This document shows, piece by piece, positions 22,716-33,895 of a DNA stretch of 64,000 nucleotides; the first letter of the stretch is position 1; each line of letters begins with the position of its first letter. Made by a program: the position numbers and the translations under genes. Below the pieces are notes generated by a model, which was given only the letters and a program-made list of their open reading frames with translations, did not search any database and had not been told where the DNA came from. Source of the DNA: Schistocerca nitens (lineage: Eukaryota > Arthropoda > Insecta > Orthoptera > Acrididae); contig NC_064614.1 of NCBI RefSeq assembly GCF_023898315.1, forward strand, positions 76,892,501 through 76,956,500. Reading direction: 5' to 3'.

Positions 22716-25089
22716 AGATATATCTGCTTAGCACGAGCTAATGAAACTTACCATCTTAATATCACAGTAATCTATCTAAAACAAGTTGAGTGGATACCTA
22801 TTAATCGTTTAATATACAATTAACTTAGCGCAATTTCCGTCACATTTAATTTGTGGTGTGCCACTCACTAAGTTTAGACCGAAGAGAGCACATAAGTATA
22901 AAAGGCAGTTTTCTTCCTCCATGAAAAATGAATATACGCGACTATAAATGAGCTCTTCATTGTAATGTTCGTGAGAGTGTCTCAAAACAAATGCCTTAAG
23001 GACTGACCTATAGAAAATACTTTCCCAGTAGAAACCTACCGTGATAAAAGACATTCCCAATAAACATCATTAACTGGGCCATCGATTTGGCAAGAAACTC
23101 CGAATACCGGTTTCACCCCTGAAGGGTTGAGTTTTGAAAAAAAATTCCTCAGCGGTTATTCATGTTACACAAAAAAGAAAATTCCTACAGCGTTTCTTGT
23201 CTCTGGGACCACTGATTAGAATCCGCATTGTTAGGCAATCAGATTCTTGTTTTTTAAGATGATTTGGATGAATTTTGTGTGATTTTAAAACTGCTGACTG
23301 CCCTTAATGTACATGATATATTATTGTAATTATGCGAAATGCTGCCAAAGATCCGGGCTGTGTATTGGTAGGGTCGCCGTTTTCGGAGTGTAGGTAATTA
23401 ATATTCTCATTACAATAATGTTCATTTTATTTGTGGCGAGCAGAGCTCCAAAAAATATGAATTCATTTATGCTGAATTTTCTTGTTATGAAGTTGCAGAT
23501 GGTTGTCCCGAAATAAATAAAATCCCACTATGAGTCTACGTCTTCGTAAACAGAAGGACATAAAATAAAAACCACGGGGGTACATCACAATGCAGATTGT
23601 TTTGTGTCTGATGTGTAGTTCTGGGATGGAAAGTTTATTTTGAAGTCAGAGTCAACAAGTACAGCAGTAGATATCTGTTATTTGTTTTACGCGACGGCTG
23701 CAGTGGTTATTTACTGAAGAAGTACTTCTCCCCTCTTCCCTTAAACTTAAGGATCTGGATAATGAAGGTGTTTCTGAATAGTGACAAATTTTCATAAATG
23801 CTGCAACGTCTAGGGTAGTATGATCGTATAATGCAGTTTGAGAATCTAAATAGCGAATGTTAGATTTTTGTTGCAGAGCTATTTAGTCCGCAGATAACTT
23901 TTGAACCAGAATATTATAACATTAGATTTATATTCAGAGACATCAGCATCATATCCTTCGCATATGTTCTAAGTGGTGGATTAAAAATCATTTTCGGTTC
24001 CATTTGATTTCTTGCTTTTCTTATCTCTGAAGTATTTTTGAAACAAATGTACCGCATGGGGTCATTTTAACAAGAAAATCATGAATTTGAACACCGTGAG
24101 TCGATAATTTCAGTTATAAACATCGGGTGCGATGCTGAATTTGCTTCTTCGGACTTTATTTGCAAGTAATTTTACTTTTTTTAATTTAAGTATAAGATAT
24201 GCAAATTTCCATACTCGTTTCATTAACCGAAATTCAGTTTTTAATTATAGTTTCATCTGGTTTGTTTTTCGGCTAATTGAAATTGTTGAGTTATGTTTTT
24301 GGAATTTGTGAGGTGAATAGAAACAGTAATCGTCAATATTTCTTCAGAAGAAGGTAAAGAATCTGATGGAAATAAACCAAGTGGCACTGTTCTCTGCATA
24401 CATTATTCTGTGATTAAGGATATGGAAAGAGTAACCAAGTCATTTAGATTGCATGCATGGAAAAATTGTTATTTAAAGGGAGAAAGTTATGTTGGTTTAT
24501 TATTTTTTTTCAAAAAAGAAAACAAGACCGAGTAAACACGTTTATTTTTACAGATCACGAATAATTTTTATTGAAGAACATGTTTTTCGACGGATCTTCT
24601 AGGGCTGCATTTGTACATTCAAGTGCATCGTTTATGAACACGATACTGGTGTCTTAGTGTATTAACAAGCAAGCCAAGGTTATCAGTTTAATGTTATAGT
24701 AAAGTAGTTACAGTTATAATAAATTTTATTCGACAAACAGAATGGGAAACCACAATTCATACAATTGTTTTATTTTTTGTATTGAATGAAACATTTTTGA
24801 AGAAACAATTTTTTTTTATTCTCCTGGATCCAGAACCGGTTTTGACATGTCCCGCTGCACTCCAAGACTAATATGAGTGCAGGAAAATGCAGTCAATGAA
24901 CCATTTACTTATTTGTGAAGTGCACCGCTATGAGGGTCATCTGGAGGACATACACAGACTCTCTGATTCAGCCACAGTGGCTTAAGAACATCAATAAAAT
25001 TGTACAGTATTATAAGAACATGTGTAAAGAATACTGTAACTTATTATAGACGTATCAGAATATTTTAGTTAATACATTATGTGACAATG
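22716..25089. other. Unassigned, AT-rich
   Basis: No gene recognised. The short motif cacccctgaagggttgag near 23,113 can fold, and a T-rich and A-rich stretch occurs near 24,480-24,560. Confidence 0.4.
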
Positions 25090-25641
25090 CCCTCTTACCT
25101 CTACTTCTGCGTGAGGGTTCAATGAACCACCTTCAAGCTGTCTCTCTACCGTTCCACTCTCGAACGGAGCGCGGGGAAAACGAGCACTTAAATTTTTCTC
25201 TGCGAGCCCTGAGTTCTCTTATTTTATCGTGATGACCATTTCTCCCTGTGTAGGTGGGTGCCAACAGAATGTTTTCGCAATCGGAGGAGAAAATTGATGA
25301 TTGAAATTTCATGAGAAGATCCCATCTCAACGAAAAACGCCTTTGTTTTAATAATAGCCACTCTAATTAACATATCATGTCAGTGGCACTATCTCCTCTA
25401 CTTCACGATAGTAGAAATCAAACTGCCCTTCTTTGTACCTTTTCGATGTCACCCGTCAGTTCCATCTGCTGCGGATCCTACACCGCAACAGCAGTACTCC
25501 GAAATAGGGTGGACAAGCGTGACGTAAGCAGTCTCTTTTGTAGACCTGTTGCACCTTATAAGTGTTCTGACAATGAATTGCAATCTTTGGTTGCCTCTAC
25601 CAACAACATTATCTATGTGGTCGTTCAAATGTAGGTTATAT

Positions 25642-25844
25642 GTTCAAAATGGGTCAAATGGCTCTGAGCACTATGGGACTCAACTGCTGTGGTCATTAGT
25701 CCCCTAGAACTTAGAACTACTTAAACCTAACTAACCTAAGGACATCACACACATCCATGCCCGAGGCAGGATTCGAACCTGCGACCGTAGCAGTCGCACG
25801 GTTCCGGACTGCGCGCCTAGAACCGCGAGACCACCGCGGCCGGC
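25642..25844 (-). mobile_element. SINE-A copy inside LINE
   Basis: Complete copy, head at the right end (ccggccgcggtgg read from 25,844). LINE coding text continues on both sides. Confidence 0.9.
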
Positions 25845-26813
25845 TGGTTACTTGTAATTGTAATTTTTAAATATTTAGTTGAATTTACAGCTTTCAGATT
25901 CGTGTGACTTATCGCGTAATTGAAATTTAGTGGATTTCCATTAGTACTCACACTTTTCTTTATTCAGGATCAAATGCCACTAATCGCACCATACAGATAT
26001 CTTATCTAAATCATTTTGCAATCCTTTTTGGTCATTTCATGACTTTACAAGAAGGTAAATGACAGATTCATCTGCAAACAATCTAAGACGGCTACTGAGA
26101 TTGTCTATTACGTCGTTACTATAGATCAGGAACAACAGAAGGCCCATGACACTTCCTTGGGGAACGTTGGATATTATTCCTGTTTTACTCGATGCCTTTC
26201 CTTCTATTACTACGAAATCTGACCTTTCTGACAGGAAATCACAAATCCATTTGCACAAATGAGGCGATATTCCATAGGGACGCAATTTGGTTAGAAGCCG
26301 CTTGTGAGGAAGTGTGGAAAGCCTTCTGGAAATCTAAAAATATGGAATCACTTTGACATCCCCTGTCGATATCACTCATTACTTCATGAGTGTAAAGGGC
26401 TAGTTGTGTTTCGCAAGTACGATATTTTCTGAATCTCTTTGAGTTTTCTGCCAGATTTCGAGACAGTGTTTCGCTGTGGAAATCATTGAAATCATCTCAC
26501 ATTGAAGTACGCGCTATATTTCGAACTTCTGCAAAACTTTGCCAGTCTTGGGGATTTTGCATTCTTTTAAATTTGGCATGCTTTTTTCGCTGCTTCTGCA
26601 ACAGCGATCTGATCAGTTCTTTGTACCATGGGGGGGGGGGCAGTGCCATCACTTATTAATTTATCTGGTATATATCTCTCAATTACTGTCGATACTATAT
26701 CTTTGAAATCATTCCACAACCTTTTTACGCTTCCGTAATCAGATCGGAAGGAGTGCAAACAGTGTCTTGAAACGGCGTTAAGAGCATTTTCATCAGCTTC
26801 TTTAAGTAAATAT

Positions 26814-26818
<5 letters not shown>

Positions 26819-26882
<64 letters not shown>
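26819..26882. repeat. (TA)n microsatellite inside LINE
   Basis: About 64 bases of alternating TA within the EN-RT connecting region. An 11-base G run lies at 26,630-26,640. Confidence 0.98.
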
Positions 26883-26890
<8 letters not shown>

Positions 26891-27437
26891 TTGCTGTTTG
26901 TATGAGTTACTGTATTTAGCTTAGCAACTACTGCCTTGTGGTCGCTAATCCCTGTATTCGTCACGATATTAACAATTTGTCCAGGATTATCTATTGCTAT
27001 GAGGTCAAGTATGCTTTCGCAACCATTTGAGCTTCGAGTGGACTCATGAACTAATTGTTCAAAATAATTTTCTGACAAAGCATTCAGTGCAATTTCGGAT
27101 GACGTTTTATGTCTGCCACCGGCTTTAAACGTATAATTTTTCCAGCATATCGAGGGCAGTTGAAAATCGCCATCGACTATAATGGTATGAGTGGGGTAGC
27201 TATTTGAAATAAGACTCAAGTTTTCTTTGAACTGTTCAGCAACTATATCTTCTGAGTCGGGGGTTCGGTAAAATACCCAATTAACAGTTTAATCCGATTC
27301 TCAAGTACAGCCACTACCCATACTATTTCGAAAGAACTGACTACTACAATTTCACTACAGGGCAAATTACTTGTGACAGAAATAAATACTCCTCCCACAA
27401 TTGTATTTAATCCATTCTTTCTGAATACTGTTAGATC

Positions 27438-28594
27438 TGAAACTTCCTGGCAGATTAAAACTGTGTGCCCGACCCAGACTCGAACTCGGGAACTTTGCCT
27501 TTCGCGGGCAAGTGCTCTACCATCTGAGCTACCGAAGTACGACTCACGCCCGGTCCTCACAGCTTTACTTCTGCCAGTATCTCGTCTCGTACCTTCCAAA
27601 CTTTACAGAAGCTCTCCTGCGGACCTTGCAGAACTAGAACTCCTGAAAGAAAGGATACTGCGGAGACATGGCTTAGCCACAGCCTGGGGGATGTTTCCAG
27701 TATGAGATTTTCACTCTGCAGCGGAGTGTGCGCTGATGTGAAACTTCCTGGCAGAATAAAACTGTGTGCCCGACCGAGACTCGAACTCAGGACCTTCGCC
27801 TTTCGCGGGAAAGTGCTCTACCATCTAAGATACCGAAGCACGAGTCACGCCCGGTCCTCACTGCTTTGCTTCTGCCAGTATCTCGTTTCCTACCTTCCAA
27901 ACTTTACAGAAGCTCTCCTGCGGACCTTGCAGAACTAGCACTCCTGTAAGAGAGGATACTGCGGAGACATGGCTTAGCCACAGCCTGGGGGATATTTCCA
28001 GAACGAGATTTTCTCTCTGCAGCGGAGTGTGCGCTGATATGAAACTTCCTGGCAGATTAAAACTGTGTGCCCGACCGAGACTCGAACTCGGGACCTTTGC
28101 CTTTCGCGGGCAAGTGCTTTACCATCTGAGTTACTGAAGCACGACTCACGCCCGGTCCTTGCAGCTTTACTTCTGCCAGTATCTCGTTTCCTACCTTCCA
28201 AACCTTACAGAAGCTCCCCTGCGGACCTTTCAGAACTAGAACTCCTGAAAGAAAGGATACTGCGGAGACATGGCTTAGGCATAGCCTGGAGGATGTTTCC
28301 AGTATGAGATTTTCACTCTGCAGCGGAGTGTGCGCTGATATGAAACTTCCTGGCAGTTTTAAACTGTCTGCCCGACCGAGACTCGAACTCGTGACCTTTG
28401 TCTTTCGCGGGCAAGTGCTCTACCATCTGAGATGCCGAAGCACGAATCAGGCCCCTGTCCTCACAGCTTTATTTCTGCCAGTATCTCGTCTCCTACCCTT
28501 CGAACTTTACAGAAGCTCTCCTGCGGACCTTGCAGAACTAGCACTCCTGAAAGAAAGGATATTGCGGAGACATGGCTTAGCCACAGTGTGGGGG
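27438..28594 (-). mobile_element. SINE-F tandem array, four units, 301-bp period
   Basis: The unit start tgaaacttcctgg occurs at 27,438, 27,739, 28,040 and 28,341, exactly 301 bp apart. The fourth unit is cut to 254 bp. Each unit holds an antisense tRNA-like module with B box (gactcgaactcgggacc, written on plus) and an A-box region, a body and a ~47-bp linker (ctctgcagcggagtgtgcgc). One 13-bp target duplication, atactgttagatc, flanks the whole array at 27,425-27,437 and 28,595-28,607. Confidence 0.93.
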
Positions 28595-28830
28595 ATACTG
28601 TTAGATCGTTTGAAAAATATCTGCTGAACTTATTTCCGGCTTTATTCCGTTTTCTGTACCTATAACTATCTGAGCTTCAGTGCTTTCTATTCGGGCTTGG
28701 AGCTCTAGTTCTTTCCCAACATAGCTACGACGATTTACAACTGCAATACCTATCGTTTCTACAACTAATTTACTGTGTCTTACCTTCGCCCTTTTAGACG
28801 GACGTCCTTTCTGTGGTTCCCTGAGGCCAC

Positions 28831-29379
28831 CTAACCTAAAAAACCTCTAAGTCCCTTCCACACAGCTCCCGCTACGCGTGTAGCCGCATCCTGTGTATAA
28901 TGCACTCCTGACCTATTAAGTGTAACCCGGAAACCCACCACCCGATGGCGCAAGTCAAGGAATCTGCCGTCTACACGGTCACAGAACCGCCCGAGCCTCT
29001 GATTCAGACCCTCAACTCTGCTGTGCACCAAAGGACCACTGTCTGTTCTATCAATGATGCTGGTGATGGTTAGCTCCGCCTTAATCTCACGAGGAAGACT
29101 GGCAGTCCTTACCATTTCCACTAGCCGTCCAAAACCAGAGAGGATCTCCTCTGATCCAAAGCGATATACGTCATTGGTACGGACATGAGCCACCACTTGC
29201 TGTTGTCTCAACCATATACTCTTCATGGCATCCGGAAGCAGCCTTTTCCCATCCAGAATGACTCCCCCCGGTAGGCACACGGAGTGCACCCTGGCTTCCT
29301 TCACCTCCTTAGCGGCCATGTTCCTGAGGGGCCCCATTACGTGCCTAACGCTGGAGCTCCCAAGTACCAGCAAAACCAC
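28831..29379 (-). pseudogene. LINE ORF1: SGNH-type esterase domain
   Basis: A 182-codon open stretch begins VLLVLGSSSVRHVMG, block I of SGNH hydrolases with Ser. It continues with VVAHVRTNDVYRFG, where the usual GTNDV has become RTNDV, and LNRSGVHYTQDAATRVA, the C-terminal block with His. In CR1-type LINEs this ORF1 domain is thought to aid the RNP or membrane contact. Upstream to ~29,790 there is a shifted frame with a likely coiled coil (QVRDELATVRSQRHAVLASV). The open stretch ends before ORF2. It may be nearly intact within the domain but lacks a joined N-terminus. Confidence 0.75.
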
Positions 29380-29796
29380 CCTCTATGAACGCCCAGGCAT
29401 TGTGAGCCGAGAAGCTTCCTCTGGAACAGGGTGGACGATTGCATCTGGCTCAAAGACATCGTCAACCACAGATAACGCCCAAAACTTGTTCGTCAATGGT
29501 CGGCCTCTCGGAAAGTTTTTCGCTGCCTGCCAGACTTTGGAATGATCTCCCACTCGACCACGGATGAGGGGTCAACCTCAGTGCAGGCAGTACCCGGGGC
29601 AGCCACAGCAGTGGACCGAATGGGGGACGCGACATGCTCAACTTCTCTCGCATCCCCATGTCGGACCCCCCACAGTGATGCCCCTTGGCAGCAGCCTCAA
29701 ACTGTGTGACGGAAGCCAACACAGCATGGCGCTGTGAGCGAACGGTCGCCAACTCATCTCGCACCTGTACACAGCAGACATAGTTCCTATCAATTA

Positions 29797-29947
29797 CTGT
29801 GGTCGCAGGTTCGAATCCTGCCTCGGACACATGGATGTGTGTGATGTCCTTAGGTTAGTTACGTTTAAGTAGTTCTATGTCTAGGGAACTGATGACCTCA
29901 GATGTTATGACCCATAGTGCTTAGAGCCATTTGAACCCTTTTTTTAT
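29797..29947 (+). mobile_element. SINE-A, 5'-truncated
   Basis: It begins at the B box (ggtcgcaggttcgaatcctg) and lacks the A-box half. It sits at the 5' edge of the LINE. Confidence 0.88.
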
Positions 29948-30906
29948 TATTGGATAGAAACATCGGATTATTTGTGTGTAATGGGAGCATGAACTAGGTC
30001 CCAAATTGAACTACAAGATCAAAGTTAGGCACAAGCTCTAGAGTCCCATATAATTTTGATTTTCATATTTGTTTATAAAGTAATCAGTGTTTTTTGTATG
30101 TTATCTTCTTCTGTTAAGTTTTCCTGCTTTCTCCCTTGTAGTACAGTAGGACTTGAAATGTTCCTTCTCGTCCTTGCCGGGTTGATTCCATAGCGTCGGG
30201 TGAAGACCCGTTCACAGCGTCACATACTAAAGACCCCGCTTATGGAAAATGAAAACTCAAGCGGACGAGTAGCTGGTGACGTTACAGCCAGAAGTTCCAC
30301 ATTCTTCTACACTACCGAGCGTGAAATAAGGAAACTGTCATGTTAGGTTTTTGCCTCGTGAACAGGAACGAGACCAATGAGATGCGACATCGTTTTACGT
30401 CGCAAGCAGAAAAAACATAGGAGTCGCCATATTGTATGAGATGAAACGTCGTATTTGGTGGGTTTCCTTTCTTGTTGGAGTATAAGCCGTTTGAAAGCAT
30501 CAGCAGCTTGAGGACCTCTCGAAAACGCGCCATTTTAGCTACTACTCGACATAATAAAATTGACAGGAAACTAAATATTGGTAGGTGACGGCTAACTGTA
30601 GTTGATGTTCTTAGTGATGTAACTTGTGTGGTGCAAAAGCGTACCGTTTCAATACTTCGGCTCAATAATGATCTATCAATTGTGCTGCTTTTTAGTACAA
30701 TTTTCATATTAAATGTTGATGACATTTGTAGATACAGTCTGTAGATAGGTATGTAATATTGGGAGACCTGATATTTGTGTTGAAACTGTAGCGCTGTTGA
30801 AAATGTCATGAGTTGAGAAATGTAGAGATAAAGGTAGCACTTCTTCCAAATATTTTTCACCTTTTATTTTCTAAAAGATTCTTGGTCCTTCGTATTCATT
30901 TAACAG
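29948..30906. other. Unassigned; holds a 182-codon open frame
   Basis: The minus strand is open from 30,860 to 30,312 (starts MKNIWKKCYLYLY). The composition is ordinary for AT-rich DNA. I see no domain, no signal and no match to other elements here, and it could be chance. No other feature is seen. Confidence 0.35.
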
Positions 30907-30918
30907 AAGTATTATTTT

Positions 30919-31132
30919 CAATGGTTCAAATGGCTCTGAGCACTATGGGACTTAACACCAATGGTCATCAGTCCCCTAGAACTTAGAACTACTTAAACGT
31001 AACTAACTTAAGGACAGCACACAACACCCAGTCATCACGAGGCAGAGAAAATCCCTGACCCCGCCGGGAATCGAATCCGGGAACCCGGGCTCGGGAAGCG
31101 AGAACGCTACCGCACGAACACGAGCTGCGGAT
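30919..31132 (-). mobile_element. SINE-B copy
   Basis: The tail half is the SINE-A tail, but the head is a different tRNA-like module with B box ggattcgattccc (read on minus). A perfect 12-bp duplication aagtattatttt flanks it at 30,907-30,918 and 31,133-31,144. Confidence 0.92.
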
Positions 31133-31704
31133 AAGTATTATTTTAAACATCGGTGTTATTTACTATGAACAATGTATTTGCTGCAATTGTTCTGGCAAAG
31201 GGAACCAAGTCGAATGTTTCCCCAATGGCGAGAAATCTTAACCTGTTGACGGTCTATGTCTCAAAGTACAAGCTGCAAACTAGAATTTTTTGCTATTATG
31301 AACCTTTTATAGAATATGTATACCTATCTGTGGGTATATGTACTGACAAAAACCATTGAAAAGCCAAGATCAAGCAAAATATATTTTATTGAAGATAATC
31401 GGTTTCAACAGCCTTCGCAGTCATTTTCTTAAATATTTTTTTGTGGAAAAGATGTTCATTCTACGATGAACCTCAAGCACAATATGTCAATTGAGTACGT
31501 CATAGACGTTTGTCATCGACAAAAAAATATGGAAAAACACAGCACATTGTCCAAAATCCCCTGTCCACATGCATCTGCTTGTTGCATAGCACAAATACGG
31601 AACATGTACTACACAGTGCGAATCAACTTTAAATGGCGTTGAAGGTACCTTAACTAACGTTTATGGCATGCTGAGTTTTATTCACTTGATATCTTGTGCA
31701 TGAG

Positions 31705-31909
31705 CCGGCTGGAGTGGCGGTGCGGTTCTAGGCGCTACAGTCTGGAACCGTGCTACCGCTACGGTCGCAGGTTCGAATCCTGCCTAGGGCATGGATGTTT
31801 GTGATGTCCTTAGGTTAGTTAGGTTTAAGTAGTTCTAAGTTCTAGGGGACTGATGACCTCAGAAGTTAAGTCCCATAGTACTCAGAGCCATTTGAACCAT
31901 TTTTGAACC
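31705..31909 (+). mobile_element. SINE-A copy nested in inverted-repeat element
   Basis: Complete copy flanked by a perfect 14-bp duplication atcttgtgcatgag at 31,691-31,704 and 31,910-31,923. Confidence 0.93.
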
Positions 31910-31962
31910 ATCTTGTGCATGAGGTTAGGCGTAAAATGAACATCTTTTTTACAACCAGATGC

Positions 31963-32010
31963 TTAAGACCTGAAGATGACAGCTAACACTGTAGAAACCG
32001 ATTATCTTGA
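31963..32010 (+). ncRNA. Hammerhead-ribozyme-like core (degenerate)
   Basis: CTGAAGA at 31,970-31,976, a hairpin (acag/ctgt), then GAAAC at 31,994-31,998 and CGATT. The flanks aagac (before) and atctt (after) pair at 4 of 5 positions as stem I. GATT would be GGTT in an active minimal stem III. An extra base between CTGAAGA and stem II departs from the canonical fold. Confidence 0.35.
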
Positions 32011-32100
32011 ATAAAAAATGTTTTCAGCGATCTTAGCTTTTGAATGGTTTTTAACAGTTAAAACAGATCGCTCTTCAGTATTGTTATAACGAGAAAGTTC

Positions 32101-33369
32101 AATTTATTTATGAAATGAGTCATGTTTGCATCTTGCAAGGAAATATCTTTTTTAATCATTGATTCTGATAAGATCCGAAAGAATCCCTTGTTCCATTCGA
32201 ATTTAATTACGAAACGAATCTCGATCTTGAAATATGTATGATGAAGTACGTTATTCCAAAAGTAGGGAATGTGGATATTGTGCATGCTCAGACAAACATT
32301 AGAAACTGTACCTTAACTACATTCAATTTACACAGAAAATGGGATGAAAATTCAGTTGAGTTAACGAACAACTTCTACTAGTTCGTATTTCAGATCGTTG
32401 TACAGCATTATGTAGTGTTCCTCTACCAACAATTCGCTTTTAAAGCCGTCGACGAGTCCAGAATCCTCTTCGCAGTTTCTTCCTCCCTTCTTCGGTGATC
32501 GGTAACAGAGTAACGCAGTTATTTTGAGCGCGTCAGTTTGGCTAAAGAAACTGTGTGGTTCGCGAGCCAAATACAGGCGAGAACGGCCGCTGCAGATCGT
32601 TGATAGCACAAATCATGTTAGCCAGCTCGTTTCACGTGCAGTTCGCGCTGTCTCTCGTGATATCGAATGTCCCGTCCGCGTCCACGTCAACCTTAGCTGC
32701 CTCTTTCCGTATGAGGACCGCTTTAGCAACATGCGCCACACACGAAAAATCACGCCACGTAATTCTCGGAAGCGTTTATTGGCGGATCCGGACTAATGGA
32801 CTAATTCTCAGCGCATGTGTTACCAATCGATAGTCTCGCTTTCTCCCGCCAACTACATTAAAGTTGTCACTACTATTATGCCATTTATCAGTGCTCTGTA
32901 TCTGTCCAGTTGCTTTTAAACGACTCTCAGTTCCGACCTCTGGACTGGAAAACGAGCACCGGAAAAAGTCAGAACACGGTTACTAGCATCCTATTCCAAA
33001 CAAAAGAGGGTAACCATCTAAAACCAAACGAGAGAAAGACACACGCCAAAATACCACAACCCAGGATTACACTGGAACAAATGGAGTGTATTGTGCCCTG
33101 TAGCACTCACAAGACCACGACGATGTTATCAGACACTTCGATCTTAACGTATTTCTTAAACGTCAGCTTTTGGTTTTCAAGGTCTAATAGCAGTCGTGTT
33201 GGCAGTCTAAATTTGGCAGTTCTAGTCCACTTGTTATGCAAATACTTACTGCGCATACGTATTTCGGCACACTTTTAACATTTTCATATTGAGGTATTGT
33301 TCTCTAGAGTGAGAGGTTCTGTATGATCTCATTCACGTTATTATACAGCTTGCCATAGCTATTTTCGTG
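32101..33369. other. Unassigned
   Basis: No gene recognised. Overlapping frames of 80-120 codons at 32.36-33.28 kb on both strands look like nothing known. The patch 32,520-32,800 is somewhat richer in CpG than its surroundings. Confidence 0.4.
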
Positions 33370-33379
33370 GTACATGAAA

Positions 33380-33579
33380 ATTTTGGAAATTTGTGGTAAG
33401 TTCCTATGGGACCGAACAGCTAAGGTCATCGGTTCCTAGGCTTACACACTACTTAATCTAATTTAAGCTAAGGACAGCACATGCACTCATTCCCGAGGCA
33501 GAACTCGAAACTCCGACGGGGTGAGCCGCGCGAGCCATAGCAAGGCGGCTGAGACCACACGGCTACCTCGCACGACGTC
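33380..33579 (-). mobile_element. SINE-C copy
   Basis: The tail is at the left (tttgtggtaagttcctatgg) and the tRNA-like head at the right. The near-perfect duplication gtac(a/g)tgaaa flanks it at 33,370-33,379 and 33,580-33,589. Confidence 0.88.
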
Positions 33580-33680
33580 GTACGTGAAACATAGAACACG
33601 TTGTCAGTGAACCACAGTCAGGTGAAAAATATTAGATTGTCATATGACTAAAGAAATTTAAAGTTTTAACTTCCGAGAGC

Positions 33681-33884
33681 TCAAAAATGGGTTCAAATGG
33701 CTCTGAGCACTATGGGACTTAACTTCTAAGGTCATCAGTCCCCTAGAACTTAGAACTACTTAAACCTAACTAACCTAAGGACATCACACACATCCATGTC
33801 CGAGGCAGGATTCGAACCTGCGACCGTAGCGGTCACGCGGTTCCAGACTGTAGCGCCTTTAACCGCTTGGCCACACCGGCCGGC
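33681..33884 (-). mobile_element. SINE-A copy
   Basis: Complete. A perfect 11-bp duplication cttccgagagc flanks it at 33,670-33,680 and 33,885-33,895. Confidence 0.94.
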
Positions 33885-33895
33885 CTTCCGAGAGC

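Larger units (their letters stand above)
25133..28830 (-). pseudogene. LINE ORF2: endonuclease-reverse transcriptase
   Basis: EN starts with LELQARIESTEAQIVIGTEN (28,620-28,700), is interrupted by the SINE-F array, and resumes at 27,430 with TVFRKNGLNTIVGGVFISVT and IIVDGDFQLPSICW (GDFN changed to GDFQ). RT pieces are KRLWNDFKDIVSTVIERYIP (26.6-26.75 kb), YGISPHLCKWICDFLSERSD, NVPQGSVMGLLLFLIYSND and LRLFADESVIY. The catalytic FADD reads FADE (Glu codon at 26,067-26,069). The C-terminal end IRELRARREKFKCSFSPRSV stops at 25,133. A (TA)n tract and frameshifts add further breaks. Confidence 0.85.
25090..29790 (-). mobile_element. CR1-group-like LINE with esterase ORF1, twice interrupted
   Basis: Read on the minus strand, ORF1 (29.8-28.83 kb) precedes ORF2 (EN then RT, 28.8-25.1 kb). 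The two parts of EN on either side of the SINE-F array (27,438-28,594) match directly once the array and its 13-bp duplication are removed. SINE-A at 25,642-25,844 interrupts the RT C-terminal part. Esterase-type ORF1 proteins are known in CR1-type LINEs, which supports the clade call. Confidence 0.8.
31341..32100. repeat. Inverted-repeat element with hammerhead-like arms
   Basis: The left arm (31,341-31,425) and right arm (31,972-32,063) are inverted copies: both read gaaaccgattatctt, then gatctt(g/a)gctttt and aatggttttt. The interior is unique plus a nested SINE-A. It shares arms and right flank with 3,185-3,385. It might be a solo terminal unit of a Penelope-like element; this is inference. 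Confidence 0.7.

Noticed and set aside
23095-23130. Hairpin around cacccctgaagggttgag
   Set aside because: Short, with no core resembling the hammerhead-like sites and no second copy in the window.
27373-28627. Repeated plus-strand frames beginning MCPTETRTRD
   Set aside because: They are translations of the antisense SINE-F units; repetition reflects the array, not a repeat protein.
30312-30860. 182-codon minus-strand open frame
   Set aside because: No domain, no relation to neighbouring elements, composition of AT-rich non-coding DNA. Listed only as part of an unassigned stretch.
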